From: an uncultured Bacteroides sp.
Lineage (GTDB): Bacteria; Bacteroidota; Bacteroidia; Bacteroidales; Bacteroidaceae
NCBI RefSeq assembly: GCF_963678425.1
Contig: NZ_OY782855.1
Span: 1,674,001 to 1,738,000 of the forward strand
Direction of reading: 5' to 3'
DNA: 64,000 bases
Within the stretch, counting starts at the first letter, position 1; every line of letters starts with the position of its first letter. The notes below the pieces were generated by a model, which was not told the origin of the DNA, did no database searches, and saw only the letters and a list, made by a program, of their open reading frames with translations. Shown piece by piece: positions 1 through 9,260 of the stretch. The position numbers and the translations under genes are program-made.

Positions 1-1
1 C

Positions 2-355
2 TGGAAGAATCCTAACACTGGTGTTCCAGAAGAAATTCGTATAGAATGTACTGAAACCCGCGACCAGCCAAAGAATAAAGAAAGGGCTCTTACACGACTT
101 CGTTCTTTCATCTATGACAAAGAACATCAGAAATATTTGGATGATATTGCTTCCAAGCGTAAAACGATGGTTTCTACAGGTGACCGTTCGGCTAAAATCC
201 GTACCTACAACTATCCGCAGGGACGTATTACTGATCACCGCATAAACTATACTATCTATAACCTTTCTGCCTTTATGGACGGAGACATTCAGGATTGCAT
301 CGACCGTCTGATTGTAGCGGAAAATGCAGAACGAATGAAAGAAAGTGAATTATAA
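2..355 (+). CDS. prfA: Peptide chain release factor 1, C-terminal part (5' truncated by window edge)
   Basis: The frame is open from base 2 to the TAA at 353-355 and enters from outside the window, so only about 117 C-terminal residues are present. They match the part of class I release factors that follows the GGQ loop: the ECTETRDQPKNKERA segment, then ASKRKTMVSTGDRSAKIRTY, YPQGRITDHRI and the NLSAFMDGD end typical of RF1. The catalytic GGQ motif itself lies upstream and cannot be checked. RF1 releases the finished peptide at UAA and UAG codons in the ribosomal A site. pyrF follows 11 bases downstream on the same strand, so co-transcription is likely. RF1 rather than RF2 is chosen from the overall wording of the C-terminal segment. 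Confidence 0.93.
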   Translation, partial: WKNPNTGVPEEIRIECTETRDQPKNKERALTRLRSFIYDKEHQKYLDDIASKRKTMVSTGDRSAKIRTYNYPQGRITDHRINYTIYNLSAFMDGDIQDCIDRLIVAENAERMKESEL

Positions 356-366
356 TATTACTCCCA

Positions 367-1191
367 ATGAATAAACAACAATTATTTGAAAATATAAAAC
401 GCAAAAAATCTTTTCTTTGCGTAGGTCTGGATACTGACATTAAGAAAATACCGGCTCACTTATTAAAAGAAGAAGATCCTATCTTCGCTTTTAACAAAGC
501 AATCATTGATGCTACTGCCGATTTATGTATAGCATACAAACCAAATCTTGCTTTTTATGAAAGTATGGGAGTAAAAGGTTGGATAGCTTTTGAGAAAACA
601 GTTGCTTACATCAAAAAGAATTATCCGGATCAGTTTATTATCGCTGATGCAAAACGTGGTGACATTGGAAACACAAGTGAGATGTATGCCCGTTCTTTCT
701 TCGATGAACTGAATATTGACTCTGTAACTGTTGCCCCTTATATGGGTGAGGACAGTGTGAAACCATTCCTTATTTATCCAGAGAAATGGGTTATTCTGCT
801 GGCTCTGACCTCCAATAAAGGATCACACGATTTTCAGCTGACTGAAGATGCCAACGGAGAACGTTTATTTGAAAAAGTACTGAAGACTTCTCAACAATGG
901 GCTTCAGACGAACAAATGATGTATGTAGTTGGTGCTACTCAGGGAAAAATGTTCGTAGATATCCGTAAACATGTACCTCATCACTTCTTACTGGTTCCCG
1001 GAGTTGGTGCTCAGGGCGGTTCTCTGGAAGAAGTTTGCAAGTATGGTATGAATGAAATGTGTGGCTTGATTGTTAATTCATCCCGTGGCATTATTTACGC
1101 AGACAAAACTGAAAACTTTGCTGAAGCAGCAAAAGCTGCAGCAAAAGCTGTTCAGGCTGAGATGGAAGAGCAATTAAAAGCGATCCTTTAA
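367..1191 (+). CDS. pyrF: Orotidine 5'-phosphate decarboxylase
   Basis: A 274-residue cytosolic protein that decarboxylates OMP to UMP, the last step of de novo pyrimidine synthesis. The catalytic Asp-Lys-x-x-Asp motif is visible as DAKRGD at residues 94-99, with an N-terminal CVGLDTD phosphate-barrel strand at 18-24 and a substrate loop GVGAQGG near residue 215. The length and the insertion pattern fit the longer bacterial type-2 OMPDC group rather than the 230-residue E. coli type. It begins 11 bases after prfA and ends 9 bases before the HD hydrolase gene, so the three genes probably share a transcript. Confidence 0.96.
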   Translation: MNKQQLFENIKRKKSFLCVGLDTDIKKIPAHLLKEEDPIFAFNKAIIDATADLCIAYKPNLAFYESMGVKGWIAFEKTVAYIKKNYPDQFIIADAKRGDIGNTSEMYARSFFDELNIDSVTVAPYMGEDSVKPFLIYPEKWVILLALTSNKGSHDFQLTEDANGERLFEKVLKTSQQWASDEQMMYVVGATQGKMFVDIRKHVPHHFLLVPGVGAQGGSLEEVCKYGMNEMCGLIVNSSRGIIYADKTENFAEAAKAAAKAVQAEMEEQLKAIL

Positions 1192-1200
1192 TTCATCTAA

Positions 1201-2427
1201 ATGACAAACGAACGAAAGATAGTCAACGACCCGGTTTTCGGATTTATCAATATTCCGGGAGGACTACTATATGACATAATCCGCCACCCATTATTGCAAC
1301 GGTTAACCCGAATTAAGCAAATGGGACTATCTTCGGTTGTTTATCCAGGTGCACAGCACACCCGTTTCCAACATTCATTAGGTGCTTTTTATCTGATGAG
1401 TGAAGCTATCACCCAACTCAGAACCAAAGGGAATGAGATTACCGATAAAGAATCCGATGGAGTGCTGGCAGCCATTTTATTACATGATATCGGGCACGGT
1501 CCTTTTTCGCACGTATTGGAAGATACCCTTGTAAAAGATGTTACTCATGAAGAAATATCGCTCCTGCTTATGGAGCGAATGAATAAAGAGATGAGCGGAC
1601 AGCTGGACCTTGCCATGTGTATCTTTAAGGATGAATATCCTAAAAGATTTCTTCATCAGTTAGTGAGCGGACAACTGGATATGGACCGTCTTGACTACCT
1701 TCGCCGGGATAGTTTCTACACCGGAGTCATTGAAGGAAACATCGGTTCTGCACGCATTATAAAAATGCTCGATGTGAAGGATGACCATCTGGTTATTGAA
1801 TCAAAAGGAATTTATTCAATCGAGAACTTCCTTACTGCCAGAAGATTAATGTACTGGCAGGTTTATTTGCACAAAACGTCCGTTGCATATGAACAGATGC
1901 TGATTAGTTCACTTACACGGGCAAAAGAATTGGCTGGTAAGGGTATAGAATTGTTTGCCTCTCCTGCTCTCCGTTTTTTCCTATATAACAATATAGACCC
2001 AAACGAGTTTTATAGCAATCCGGATTGCCTGGAGAACTTTATCCAATTGGATGATAATGATATCTGGACAGCTCTGAAAGTGTGGAGCACTCATTCGGAC
2101 ATTGTTCTTTCCACACTAAGCTGTGGTTTGATTAACCGGAATATTTTTAAAGTGGAGACCTCATCCGATCCGATAAGTGAGGAAAGCATAGAATACTTAC
2201 TGGATAAAATTAGTTGCTCACTCAATATAAGCAAGAAAGAAGCTGTATATTTTGTTTCAACTCCAAGCATAGAAAAAAACATGTATGACCCGGCAGATGA
2301 TAGCATCGAAATCATCTACAAAGACGGTTCTATAAAGAATATAGCAGAAGCTTCAGATATGCTAAACATATCTCTCCTCTCAAAGAAAGTAAAGAAATAC
2401 TACCTCTGTTATCAAAGATTAGTTTAA
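1201..2427 (+). CDS. HD-domain phosphohydrolase (dNTPase-like)
   Basis: A 408-residue HD-superfamily metal-dependent phosphohydrolase. The metal ligands are seen as HTRFQHS at residues 53-59 and the paired HDIGHGPFSH at 95-104; a further conserved stretch SGQLDMDRLDYLRRD follows near residue 155. This arrangement is that of the SAMHD1/dGTPase-like family, whose members hydrolyse dNTPs, but the true substrate of this bacterial subgroup is not established here. No signal peptide or membrane segment is seen, so it is cytosolic. It sits between pyrF and lpxD, a common Bacteroides arrangement, with about 140 bases before lpxD that may hold the lpx promoter. Confidence 0.88.
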   Translation: MTNERKIVNDPVFGFINIPGGLLYDIIRHPLLQRLTRIKQMGLSSVVYPGAQHTRFQHSLGAFYLMSEAITQLRTKGNEITDKESDGVLAAILLHDIGHGPFSHVLEDTLVKDVTHEEISLLLMERMNKEMSGQLDLAMCIFKDEYPKRFLHQLVSGQLDMDRLDYLRRDSFYTGVIEGNIGSARIIKMLDVKDDHLVIESKGIYSIENFLTARRLMYWQVYLHKTSVAYEQMLISSLTRAKELAGKGIELFASPALRFFLYNNIDPNEFYSNPDCLENFIQLDDNDIWTALKVWSTHSDIVLSTLSCGLINRNIFKVETSSDPISEESIEYLLDKISCSLNISKKEAVYFVSTPSIEKNMYDPADDSIEIIYKDGSIKNIAEASDMLNISLLSKKVKKYYLCYQRLV

Positions 2428-2567
2428 AAAAGAACGAAATATTTATTAAACAATACGGTAATATGAAAAAAAAACACGAACTTTGTTCCCTAATGGACAA
2501 ATACATAAAAATGTAATCTCCGTTTAACTTTAATAAAAAAAGCTTAGAATCATTCAACAATAGAAAC

Positions 2568-3611
2568 ATGGAATTTTCGGCTAAACAAATTGCAGAATTT
2601 ATTCAAGGAGAAATAATAGGAGATGAAAATGCCAGCGTTCATACCTTCGCAAAAATAGAAGAAGGAGTTCCGGGCGCAATATCGTTCCTCTCTAATCCCA
2701 AATACACACATTACATATATGATACTCAAGCAAGCATTGTATTAGTTAATAAAGACTTCACTCCTGAACAAGAGGTTAAAGCTACGATTATCAAAGTTGA
2801 TAATGCATACGAAAGTCTGGCTAAGCTGCTTACTTTGTATGAAATGAGCAAACCTAAGAAAACAGGAATTGATTCCTTAGCGTTCGTTGCTCCTACCGCC
2901 AAAATTGGTAAAGATGTATATATCGCTCCTTTTGCATGTGTAGAAGACAATGCAGAAGTGGGTGACAATACAATTCTGCATCCTCACGTAACAGTTGGAA
3001 CAGGAGCTAAAGTGGGAAACAACTGCATCCTATATTCACATGTAACCATTTATCACGAGTGCAGAGTAGGAAACAATTGCATATTACATGCCGGAAGTGT
3101 TATCGGTGCTGACGGATTTGGATTTGCCCCTACCCCAGACGGATATTCAAAGATTCCTCAGATTGGAATCGTTATTCTGGAAGACGATGTTGAAATCGGT
3201 GCGAACACTTGCGTAGACAGAGCAACAATGGGTGCTACTGTAATTCACAAAGGTGTAAAATTAGACAATCTGATACAAATTGCACATAACGATAAAATAG
3301 GTTCTCATACAGTGATAGCCGCTCAGGCAGGTATTGCAGGTTCAACCCAGGTGGGAGAATGGTGTATGATTGGCGGGCAGGTTGGTCTGGCCGGACATAT
3401 CAAAATCGGAGATCAGGTAGGTATGGCCGCACAATCAGGCATTGCAGGCAATATTCCATCACATACAAATGTAATGGGAGCTCCGGCTTTTGATGCAAAG
3501 AAATACTTCAAATCATCTGTTGTATTCAAGAAATTACCAGAAATGTATACTACGCTCAATAATCTGGAAAAAGAAATAGAAGAACTCAAAAAACAATTAT
3601 TAAATAAGTAA
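2568..3611 (+). CDS. lpxD: UDP-3-O-acylglucosamine N-acyltransferase LpxD
   Basis: A 347-residue enzyme that transfers a 3-hydroxyacyl chain from acyl-ACP to the 2-amino group of UDP-3-O-acyl-GlcN, the third step of lipid A synthesis. An N-terminal uridine-binding domain (about 1-100) precedes a left-handed beta-helix of hexapeptide repeats (about 105-315) and a short C-terminal helix rich in Glu and Lys. The catalytic histidine corresponds to H240 in the QIAHNDKIG stretch. Family members act as cytosolic homotrimers. The gene is followed after 3 bases by lpxC/fabZ and then lpxA, making a tight lipid A operon. Confidence 0.97.
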   Translation: MEFSAKQIAEFIQGEIIGDENASVHTFAKIEEGVPGAISFLSNPKYTHYIYDTQASIVLVNKDFTPEQEVKATIIKVDNAYESLAKLLTLYEMSKPKKTGIDSLAFVAPTAKIGKDVYIAPFACVEDNAEVGDNTILHPHVTVGTGAKVGNNCILYSHVTIYHECRVGNNCILHAGSVIGADGFGFAPTPDGYSKIPQIGIVILEDDVEIGANTCVDRATMGATVIHKGVKLDNLIQIAHNDKIGSHTVIAAQAGIAGSTQVGEWCMIGGQVGLAGHIKIGDQVGMAAQSGIAGNIPSHTNVMGAPAFDAKKYFKSSVVFKKLPEMYTTLNNLEKEIEELKKQLLNK

Positions 3612-3614
3612 CCA

Positions 3615-5000
3615 ATGTTGAAACAGAAAACTCTAAAAGAGAACTTTTCACTAAGAGGAAAAGGTCTTCACACTGGACTTGATCTAACAGTAACTTTTAA
3701 TCCAGCCCCTGATAATCACGGGTACAAAATTCAAAGAACCGACTTAGAAGGACAGCCAATCATTGATGCTGTTGCAGATAATGTTGTTGAAACAACTCGT
3801 GGTACTGTTCTTGCAAAGAACGGAGTTAAAGTTAGCACAGTAGAACATGGAATGGCTGCACTTTATGCAGCCGGCATAGACAACTGTCTGATTCAGGTAA
3901 ACGGCCCGGAATTTCCAATTCTTGATGGCAGTGCAATATCATATGTACAGGAAATTGAAAGAGTAGGAATTGAAGAACAAGCTGCAGTTAAAGACTTCTA
4001 TATCATTAAACAAAAAATAGAATTCAAAGACGAAGAAACAGGTTCTTCTATTATCGTTCTTCCTGATGAGGATTTCAGTGTGAACGTTCTTATATCTTAT
4101 GATTCTAAAATCATACCTAACCAGTTTGCAACATTGGAAAGCATGAAAGACTTTCCAACAGAAATAGCAGCAAGCAGAACATTTGTTTTTGTACGTGAAA
4201 TAGAACCATTACTTTCTGCCGGACTTATTAAAGGCGGAGATCTGGACAATGCAATTGTAATTTACGAACGTCAGGTTTCACAGGAAAAACTGGATAAATT
4301 GGCAGATGTAATGAAGGTTGCTCATAAGGATGCAAATCAACTTGGATATATAAATCACAAGCCACTTGTGTGGGACAATGAACCTGCACGTCATAAGTTA
4401 CTTGATATCATTGGAGACCTTGCGTTGATTGGTAAACCAATCAGAGGTCGTATTATTGCTACACGTCCCGGACATACCATTAACAATAAGTTTGCCCGCC
4501 AGATGAGAAAAGAGATTAGATTGCACGAAGTACAGGCTCCTACCTACAACTGTAATGAAGCTCCAGTTATGGATGTTAACCGTATCCGTACATTGTTGCC
4601 TCACCGTTATCCATTCCTTTTGGTAGATAAAATTATAGAATTAGGTCCAAATCATATTGTCGGAATTAAGAATGTTACAGTAAATGAACCATTCTTCCAG
4701 GGACATTTCCCACAAGAGCCGGTTATGCCTGGCGTACTGCTTGTAGAAGCAATGGCTCAGACAGGGGGATTACTTGTATTAAACTCTGTTGATGAACCGG
4801 AAAGATATTCTACTTACTTTATGAAGATTGACGGTGTGAAGTTCCGTCATAAAGTAGTTCCGGGAGATACATTAATCTTTAAGCTCGAATTGCTCGCGCC
4901 TATCCGCCGGGGAATATCCACAATGAAAGGATATGTTTTCGTAGGAGAAACTGTGGCTTGCGAAGCAGAGTTTATGGCACAAATAGTTAAGAACAAATAA
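3615..5000 (+). CDS. lpxC/fabZ: Bifunctional LpxC deacetylase / FabZ dehydratase fusion
   Basis: A 461-residue fusion. Residues 1-305 are LpxC, the zinc deacetylase that commits UDP-3-O-acyl-GlcNAc to lipid A: zinc ligand H78 in STVEHG, H260 and D264 in ARHKLLDIIGD, and the general acid H287 in PGHTIN. Residues 318-461 are FabZ, the 3-hydroxyacyl-ACP dehydratase of fatty acid elongation: LLPHRYPFLLVD at 327-338, catalytic H364 in QGHFP and E378 in LVEAMAQ. The same fusion is known throughout Bacteroidetes. It puts two enzymes that compete for 3-hydroxyacyl-ACP on one chain. lpxA follows 8 bases later. Confidence 0.97.
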   Translation: MLKQKTLKENFSLRGKGLHTGLDLTVTFNPAPDNHGYKIQRTDLEGQPIIDAVADNVVETTRGTVLAKNGVKVSTVEHGMAALYAAGIDNCLIQVNGPEFPILDGSAISYVQEIERVGIEEQAAVKDFYIIKQKIEFKDEETGSSIIVLPDEDFSVNVLISYDSKIIPNQFATLESMKDFPTEIAASRTFVFVREIEPLLSAGLIKGGDLDNAIVIYERQVSQEKLDKLADVMKVAHKDANQLGYINHKPLVWDNEPARHKLLDIIGDLALIGKPIRGRIIATRPGHTINNKFARQMRKEIRLHEVQAPTYNCNEAPVMDVNRIRTLLPHRYPFLLVDKIIELGPNHIVGIKNVTVNEPFFQGHFPQEPVMPGVLLVEAMAQTGGLLVLNSVDEPERYSTYFMKIDGVKFRHKVVPGDTLIFKLELLAPIRRGISTMKGYVFVGETVACEAEFMAQIVKNK

Positions 5001-5008
5001 ACCAACAA

Positions 5009-5776
5009 ATGATTAGTCCATTAGCATATATACATCCCGAAGCACAAATAGGAAAGAATGTAGAAATTGCACCTTTTGTTTTTATCGACAAAAATGTAAT
5101 TATCGGTGATAACAATAAAATTATGGCCAATGCCAGTATATTATACGGAGCTCGCATTGGAAATGGGAATACAATTTTCCCGGGAGCTGTAATCAGTGCT
5201 GTTCCCCAGGATTTAAAATTCAAAGGAGAAGAAACAACTGCTGAAATTGGTGATAATAATCTGATTCGTGAGAATGTAACTATTAACCGTGGAACAGCCG
5301 CCAAAGGAAAAACAATAGTTGGAAGCGATAATTTATTAATGGAAGGGGTCCATGTAGCTCATGACGCTACAGTAGGAAGCAGATGCATCATTGGTAATTC
5401 TACTAAAATGGCCGGTGAAATCATTATTGATGACGATGCTATTATAAGCGCAGCCATTCTTATGCACCAGTTTTGCCACGTAGGCAGTTTTGTAATGCTT
5501 CAGGGTGGATCACGCTTTAGTAAAGATATCCCACCTTATATTATTGCAGGCCGTGATCCGATTACTTATTGTGGAATTAATATTATCGGGCTTCGCAGAC
5601 ATGGTTTTTCTAATGAATTAATAGAAAAAATTCACAATGCATACCGCATCATTTATCAGAGTGGTCTAAACACCAGTGATGCATTAACAAAGGTAAAAGA
5701 AGAAATAGCTTTAAGCCCTGAAATTGAGTACATCATTGATTTTATAGAGAAATCAGAAAGAGGAATTATAAGATAA
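5009..5776 (+). CDS. lpxA: UDP-N-acetylglucosamine O-acyltransferase LpxA
   Basis: A 255-residue acyltransferase that adds the first 3-hydroxyacyl chain to UDP-GlcNAc. It is almost entirely hexapeptide-repeat beta-helix (about 1-190) with a helical C-terminal domain. The catalytic histidine is H118 in HVAHDATVG, equivalent to H125 of the E. coli enzyme. It is the last gene of the lpxD-lpxC/fabZ-lpxA run; a strong hairpin with a T-run follows about 35 bases after the stop codon, so the operon probably ends here. Confidence 0.97.
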   Translation: MISPLAYIHPEAQIGKNVEIAPFVFIDKNVIIGDNNKIMANASILYGARIGNGNTIFPGAVISAVPQDLKFKGEETTAEIGDNNLIRENVTINRGTAAKGKTIVGSDNLLMEGVHVAHDATVGSRCIIGNSTKMAGEIIIDDDAIISAAILMHQFCHVGSFVMLQGGSRFSKDIPPYIIAGRDPITYCGINIIGLRRHGFSNELIEKIHNAYRIIYQSGLNTSDALTKVKEEIALSPEIEYIIDFIEKSERGIIR

Positions 5777-5811
5777 ACATTGCTATAGTAAGGTTTATAT
5801 TCAGCAGAAAG

Positions 5812-5850
5812 GGGAAGACTACTCAAGCGGTAGATCTTCCCTTTTTTTTT
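5812..5850 (+). terminator. Rho-independent terminator after lpxA
   Basis: A GGGAAGA...TCTTCCC hairpin whose stem continues as CTAC/GTAG with a single-base bulge is followed directly by nine T residues. It lies between the lpxA stop and the next gene's promoter-like sequence. Confidence 0.85.
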
Positions 5851-5872
5851 ATAAACGAATAATACTTATCTA

Positions 5873-5902
5873 TTGTACTTCTTAAGATTTTTACTACTTT
5901 TA
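5873..5902 (+). promoter_or_regulatory. Probable Bacteroides promoter for the pRiA4b-like/miaA pair
   Basis: TTG at 5873-5875 and TACTTTTA at 5895-5902 are separated by 19 bases. This is close to the Bacteroides -33/-7 pattern (TTTG, 19-21 bases, TAnnTTTG), with A in place of the final G. It lies just downstream of the lpxA terminator and 25 bases before the ATG. Confidence 0.45.
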
Positions 5903-5926
5903 CAGCATCAATAAACTCAAAAGAAT

Positions 5927-6487
5927 ATGGTATACAGATTTACAATCATATCTGATGAAGTCGATGATTTTGTCAGAGAAATCCAGATTGACTCGGAAGC
6001 AACATTTTTAGAATTCCACGAAGCGATTATAAAATCAGTTGGATATACAAACGACCAGATGACCTCTTTCTTTATCTGTGATGAAGACTGGGAAAAGGAA
6101 AAAGAAATTACCCTTGAAGAAATGGACAATAATTCAGAGGAAGATAGCTGGGTTATGAAAGACACTTTGTTAAGTGATTTAATCGAAGATGAAAAGCAAA
6201 AGCTTATTTATGTATTTGATTACATGACTGAACGTTCTTTCTTTATTGAATTATCTGAAATTATTACAGGAAAAGATTTAAATAAAGCTGTTTGCACTAA
6301 GAAAGCAGGAGTTGCACCCAAACAAACAGTTGATTTTGAAGAATTAGCAGCGACTGGTTCTTCCATTGACCTGGATGAAAACTTCTATGGAGATGAAACT
6401 TTTGACAAAGAGGACTTTGATGCAGAAGGATTCGACATAGATGTAAATGAAATTGCCGATGATTCATTCGACAAAGAGAGCCTTTAA
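5927..6487 (+). CDS. Plasmid pRiA4b ORF-3-like protein
   Basis: A 186-residue acidic protein. The N-terminal 120 residues (VYRFTIISDEVDDFVREIQI..., then a W/F-rich core and a YVFDYMTERSFFIEL strand) match the pattern of the pRiA4b ORF-3-like family (also called IS1096 passenger TnpR-like), whose biochemical role is unknown. The last 50 residues are a low-complexity acidic tail rich in Asp, Glu and Phe. No transposase is near, so despite the family name this is not evidence of a mobile element. The stop overlaps the miaA start by one base (TAATG), indicating translational coupling to tRNA modification. Confidence 0.75.
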   Translation: MVYRFTIISDEVDDFVREIQIDSEATFLEFHEAIIKSVGYTNDQMTSFFICDEDWEKEKEITLEEMDNNSEEDSWVMKDTLLSDLIEDEKQKLIYVFDYMTERSFFIELSEIITGKDLNKAVCTKKAGVAPKQTVDFEELAATGSSIDLDENFYGDETFDKEDFDAEGFDIDVNEIADDSFDKESL

Positions 6488-7392
6488 TGACTAAAACATT
6501 ACTTGTTCTCATAGGGCCTACAGGTGTTGGAAAAACGGAACTAAGCTTACGCTTGGCCGAAAAATTTGGTTCACCCATTATTTCTTCCGATTCCCGACAA
6601 CTGTATGCCGATCTTAAAATAGGAACGGCTGCTCCTACCCCTGAGCAGTTAAATAGAATTTCCCATTACTTTGTAGGTACACTAAAACTAACTGATTACT
6701 ACAGTGCCGCACAATATGAAACTGAGGTATTAAAACTCCTCGACGAGTTATTCAAGACAAAAGATGTTGTAGTAATGACGGGCGGATCAATGATGTATGT
6801 TGATGCCGTTTGTAAGGGTATTGACGATATCCCTACTGTTGATAAAGAAACCCGTGAACTGTTAATTCACAAATACGAGACAGAAGGATTAGAAAATCTT
6901 TGTGCGGAATTAAAACTTCTTGACCCAGAATATTATAAGATTGTTGACTTGAAGAATCCTAAAAGGGTGATTCATGCATTAGAGATTTGCTATATGACTG
7001 GAAAGACATATTCTTCTTTCCGCACACGTTCTGCAAAAGAAAGGCCATTCCGTATCATAAAAGTAGGACTTACCCGCGATCGTGAAGAACTTTACGAACG
7101 TATCAACCGTCGTGTTGATATAATGATGGAAGAAGCTTTGCTGGATGAAGCCAGATCCTTGTATCCTTATAAACAGCTTAATTCTCTGAATACAGTAGGC
7201 TACAAAGAACTCTTCAATTACTTTGACGGCATCTGGGAACTTCCTTTCGCCATTGAAAAGATTAAGCAAAACTCCCGCATTTATTCTCGCAAGCAGATAA
7301 CCTGGTTCAAACGAGATGAAGAGATTGCCTGGTTTCACCCTGACCAGGAGGAAGAGATTCAGACTTATATACAAAAGATGCTTAACGACTAA
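6487..7392 (+). CDS. miaA: tRNA dimethylallyltransferase MiaA
   Basis: A 301-residue enzyme that transfers a dimethylallyl group to N6 of A37 in tRNAs reading UNN codons. The P-loop GPTGVGKT sits at about residues 9-16, followed by SSDSRQLY with the catalytic Asp, and MTGGSMMYVDAV and TVGYKEL motifs of the family. The start codon overlaps the preceding stop by one base. Convergent with the M56 gene, 121 bases away; no clear terminator hairpin was seen in that gap. Confidence 0.96.
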   Translation: MTKTLLVLIGPTGVGKTELSLRLAEKFGSPIISSDSRQLYADLKIGTAAPTPEQLNRISHYFVGTLKLTDYYSAAQYETEVLKLLDELFKTKDVVVMTGGSMMYVDAVCKGIDDIPTVDKETRELLIHKYETEGLENLCAELKLLDPEYYKIVDLKNPKRVIHALEICYMTGKTYSSFRTRSAKERPFRIIKVGLTRDREELYERINRRVDIMMEEALLDEARSLYPYKQLNSLNTVGYKELFNYFDGIWELPFAIEKIKQNSRIYSRKQITWFKRDEEIAWFHPDQEEEIQTYIQKMLND

Positions 7393-7513
7393 TTGATAAA
7401 TCAGCCATTAAGCACCATCTAATAATTATCCGGATTTAAATTGTAATATTCCCTAATAAGATCTAGAAAATATTACTTTGCCTCTTAATTGTGACAATTT
7501 TCAGAGCTATCCA

Positions 7514-9253
7514 TTATTGGGCTTTCTTAGTCGTGATAATTATCACTCCATTCTTTGCTTTTTTACCATACTCTTTTGTCTGATCACCTTTAAGCACATT
7601 AACAGAAATAATATCGTCTGGATTCAATTTGCTGAATTCAATATCTGACGATTTTTTCCCATCAATTATATACACAACATCTTTAATATTGCTTTGAGTT
7701 CCTTGTCTCACCCGGATAGTGTTATCGTTCAGGTTTTTAGCATTTTTATCTTCTTCCCGAATAGAGCTCTGAGCTTGTGAAGATGAATTGCCTTTAGTGT
7801 GGATTTCTATAACTCCATTCTTCCCTTTGTCTCCATACAAGGTGGTAGCAGATTTATCCTTTAAAACATTCATCGATTCAATCTTATTAGGATTAATCTT
7901 CTCTAATTCTTCATAAGCTACTTCTTTTCCATCTACTATAACCAATGGATGAGAACCAAGTCCAGAATAACTATCTTCAGCATCTTTCGTATATACTTGT
8001 ACCACCCCATCTTTAGCTCGATCTCCATATAAATCTGTAGCATTTTTGCCCTTTAAGACATTTATGCTTTTAGCTCTGACCCGTATAACTTTTTCATTAG
8101 AGACCTCTTTCCCGTCTACAATAATCAACGGATGAGCGCCAGCTTCAAAGCCACTTTCCTTACTGCCAAAAGCAACTTCTTCCCCATTTAATAAGACTAA
8201 AGGATTAGTGCCAGATTTAAGACTTGTTGTTGTATCACATGCAACAGTATGATTCTTAACATCAGGAAGAAGCTGTTTTGCACCTTCGTTACCGAGATTC
8301 GTCGCATTTGGAATATTATTCCCGGAATTTCCTTTTACAATTGAGGATAAATCACTAATTTCGACAGCTGATATCTCGTTCAACTGATTAGAGATTTCAG
8401 GACGGGCGAAAGCTGTAACAGCTAATGCGGCTAGTGGAAGTATGTATAAATACTTCAGCCGCGCCCACGGATTCGATTTTTCTTTTAACATCATAGTAAT
8501 TCTTTTTTTTAGTTTGCTGTGATTAAAGCTGTTGGCCATAGAGTAGAGCCTTGTGCCAACAGCTTTTTTGATTAATAATAATTGATATTGTTTTGCATCG
8601 ATGCCTTTATTAATAACCGTCTCATCCGCTTCATACTCATGAATGTTCTGTAATTCCTGCTTCATCAGCCATGCGGCTGGATTGAACCAATGGAAAAGAA
8701 TGCAAAGTTCTGCGAGCAAAAGATCTATGGAATGACGATTTTGTATATGCGCTATTTCATGAATTAATATTTCCCGGCCACTTTCCTTCATGTCGGAATC
8801 CAAAATAACCACGTACTTCATCCAACTAAAAGGAGCAATTTTTTTCTGATGAATAATAAGAATAACTCCCTTGCTTAATATTTCACGTTTACTACCTTTC
8901 AGTAACCGGATAAGTCTTACCAGAGAATAAAGATTCCGGCAAAAAAAGAAAAGGAAACCTGCCAGATAAATCAGTAAGACAATCTCTGTCCATGAAACAG
9001 AAGTAGCTTCTGCTCTTACAGAAATATCTGGACTATTTGCCATAAGAAGAAGTTTTTGCCAGTCTATTATGGTTTGCGGCTCTTTCGTGCTCACATCACA
9101 GAATGGTATAAGCAAAGACAAGACCAGAGTTCCCAGTAACGCAATTCTGTTAAACCGATGAAATGTTTCTCTACTAAGAAGTAATCTATAGAATAGATAA
9201 AAAGCGACCAAGCAGAAAGATGACTTTAGTATGTAGACAAAGAAGGTTCCCAT
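7514..9253 (-). CDS. BlaR1-like M56 membrane metallopeptidase with TonB-plug-like repeats
   Basis: An inner-membrane protein of the BlaR1/MecR1 peptidase family M56. The frame is open for 592 residues, but the Met at residue 14 (ATG at 9253) is preferred: it begins a hydrophobic segment and leaves 7 bases after the BlaI stop instead of a 32-base overlap. Four hydrophobic segments are seen in the first 300 residues, with the zinc motif HEIAH and downstream HEYEADE. The C-terminal periplasmic part carries three clear and one partial copy of a roughly 55-residue unit (VDGKEV...INVLKGKNAT.LYGD..KDGVVQVYTK) resembling the plug domain of TonB-dependent receptors. M56 members sense a ligand and cleave the partner BlaI repressor, encoded just upstream. 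The signal sensed is unknown. Confidence 0.88.
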   Translation of the reverse strand: MGTFFVYILKSSFCLVAFYLFYRLLLSRETFHRFNRIALLGTLVLSLLIPFCDVSTKEPQTIIDWQKLLLMANSPDISVRAEATSVSWTEIVLLIYLAGFLFFFCRNLYSLVRLIRLLKGSKREILSKGVILIIHQKKIAPFSWMKYVVILDSDMKESGREILIHEIAHIQNRHSIDLLLAELCILFHWFNPAAWLMKQELQNIHEYEADETVINKGIDAKQYQLLLIKKAVGTRLYSMANSFNHSKLKKRITMMLKEKSNPWARLKYLYILPLAALAVTAFARPEISNQLNEISAVEISDLSSIVKGNSGNNIPNATNLGNEGAKQLLPDVKNHTVACDTTTSLKSGTNPLVLLNGEEVAFGSKESGFEAGAHPLIIVDGKEVSNEKVIRVRAKSINVLKGKNATDLYGDRAKDGVVQVYTKDAEDSYSGLGSHPLVIVDGKEVAYEELEKINPNKIESMNVLKDKSATTLYGDKGKNGVIEIHTKGNSSSQAQSSIREEDKNAKNLNDNTIRVRQGTQSNIKDVVYIIDGKKSSDIEFSKLNPDDIISVNVLKGDQTKEYGKKAKNGVIIITTKKAQ

Positions 9254-9260
9254 TATGCTT

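Noticed and set aside
5927..6487. Mobile element, suggested by the plasmid pRiA4b ORF-3/IS1096 family name
   Set aside because: No transposase, terminal repeats or target duplication; the gene is in a stable pair with miaA.
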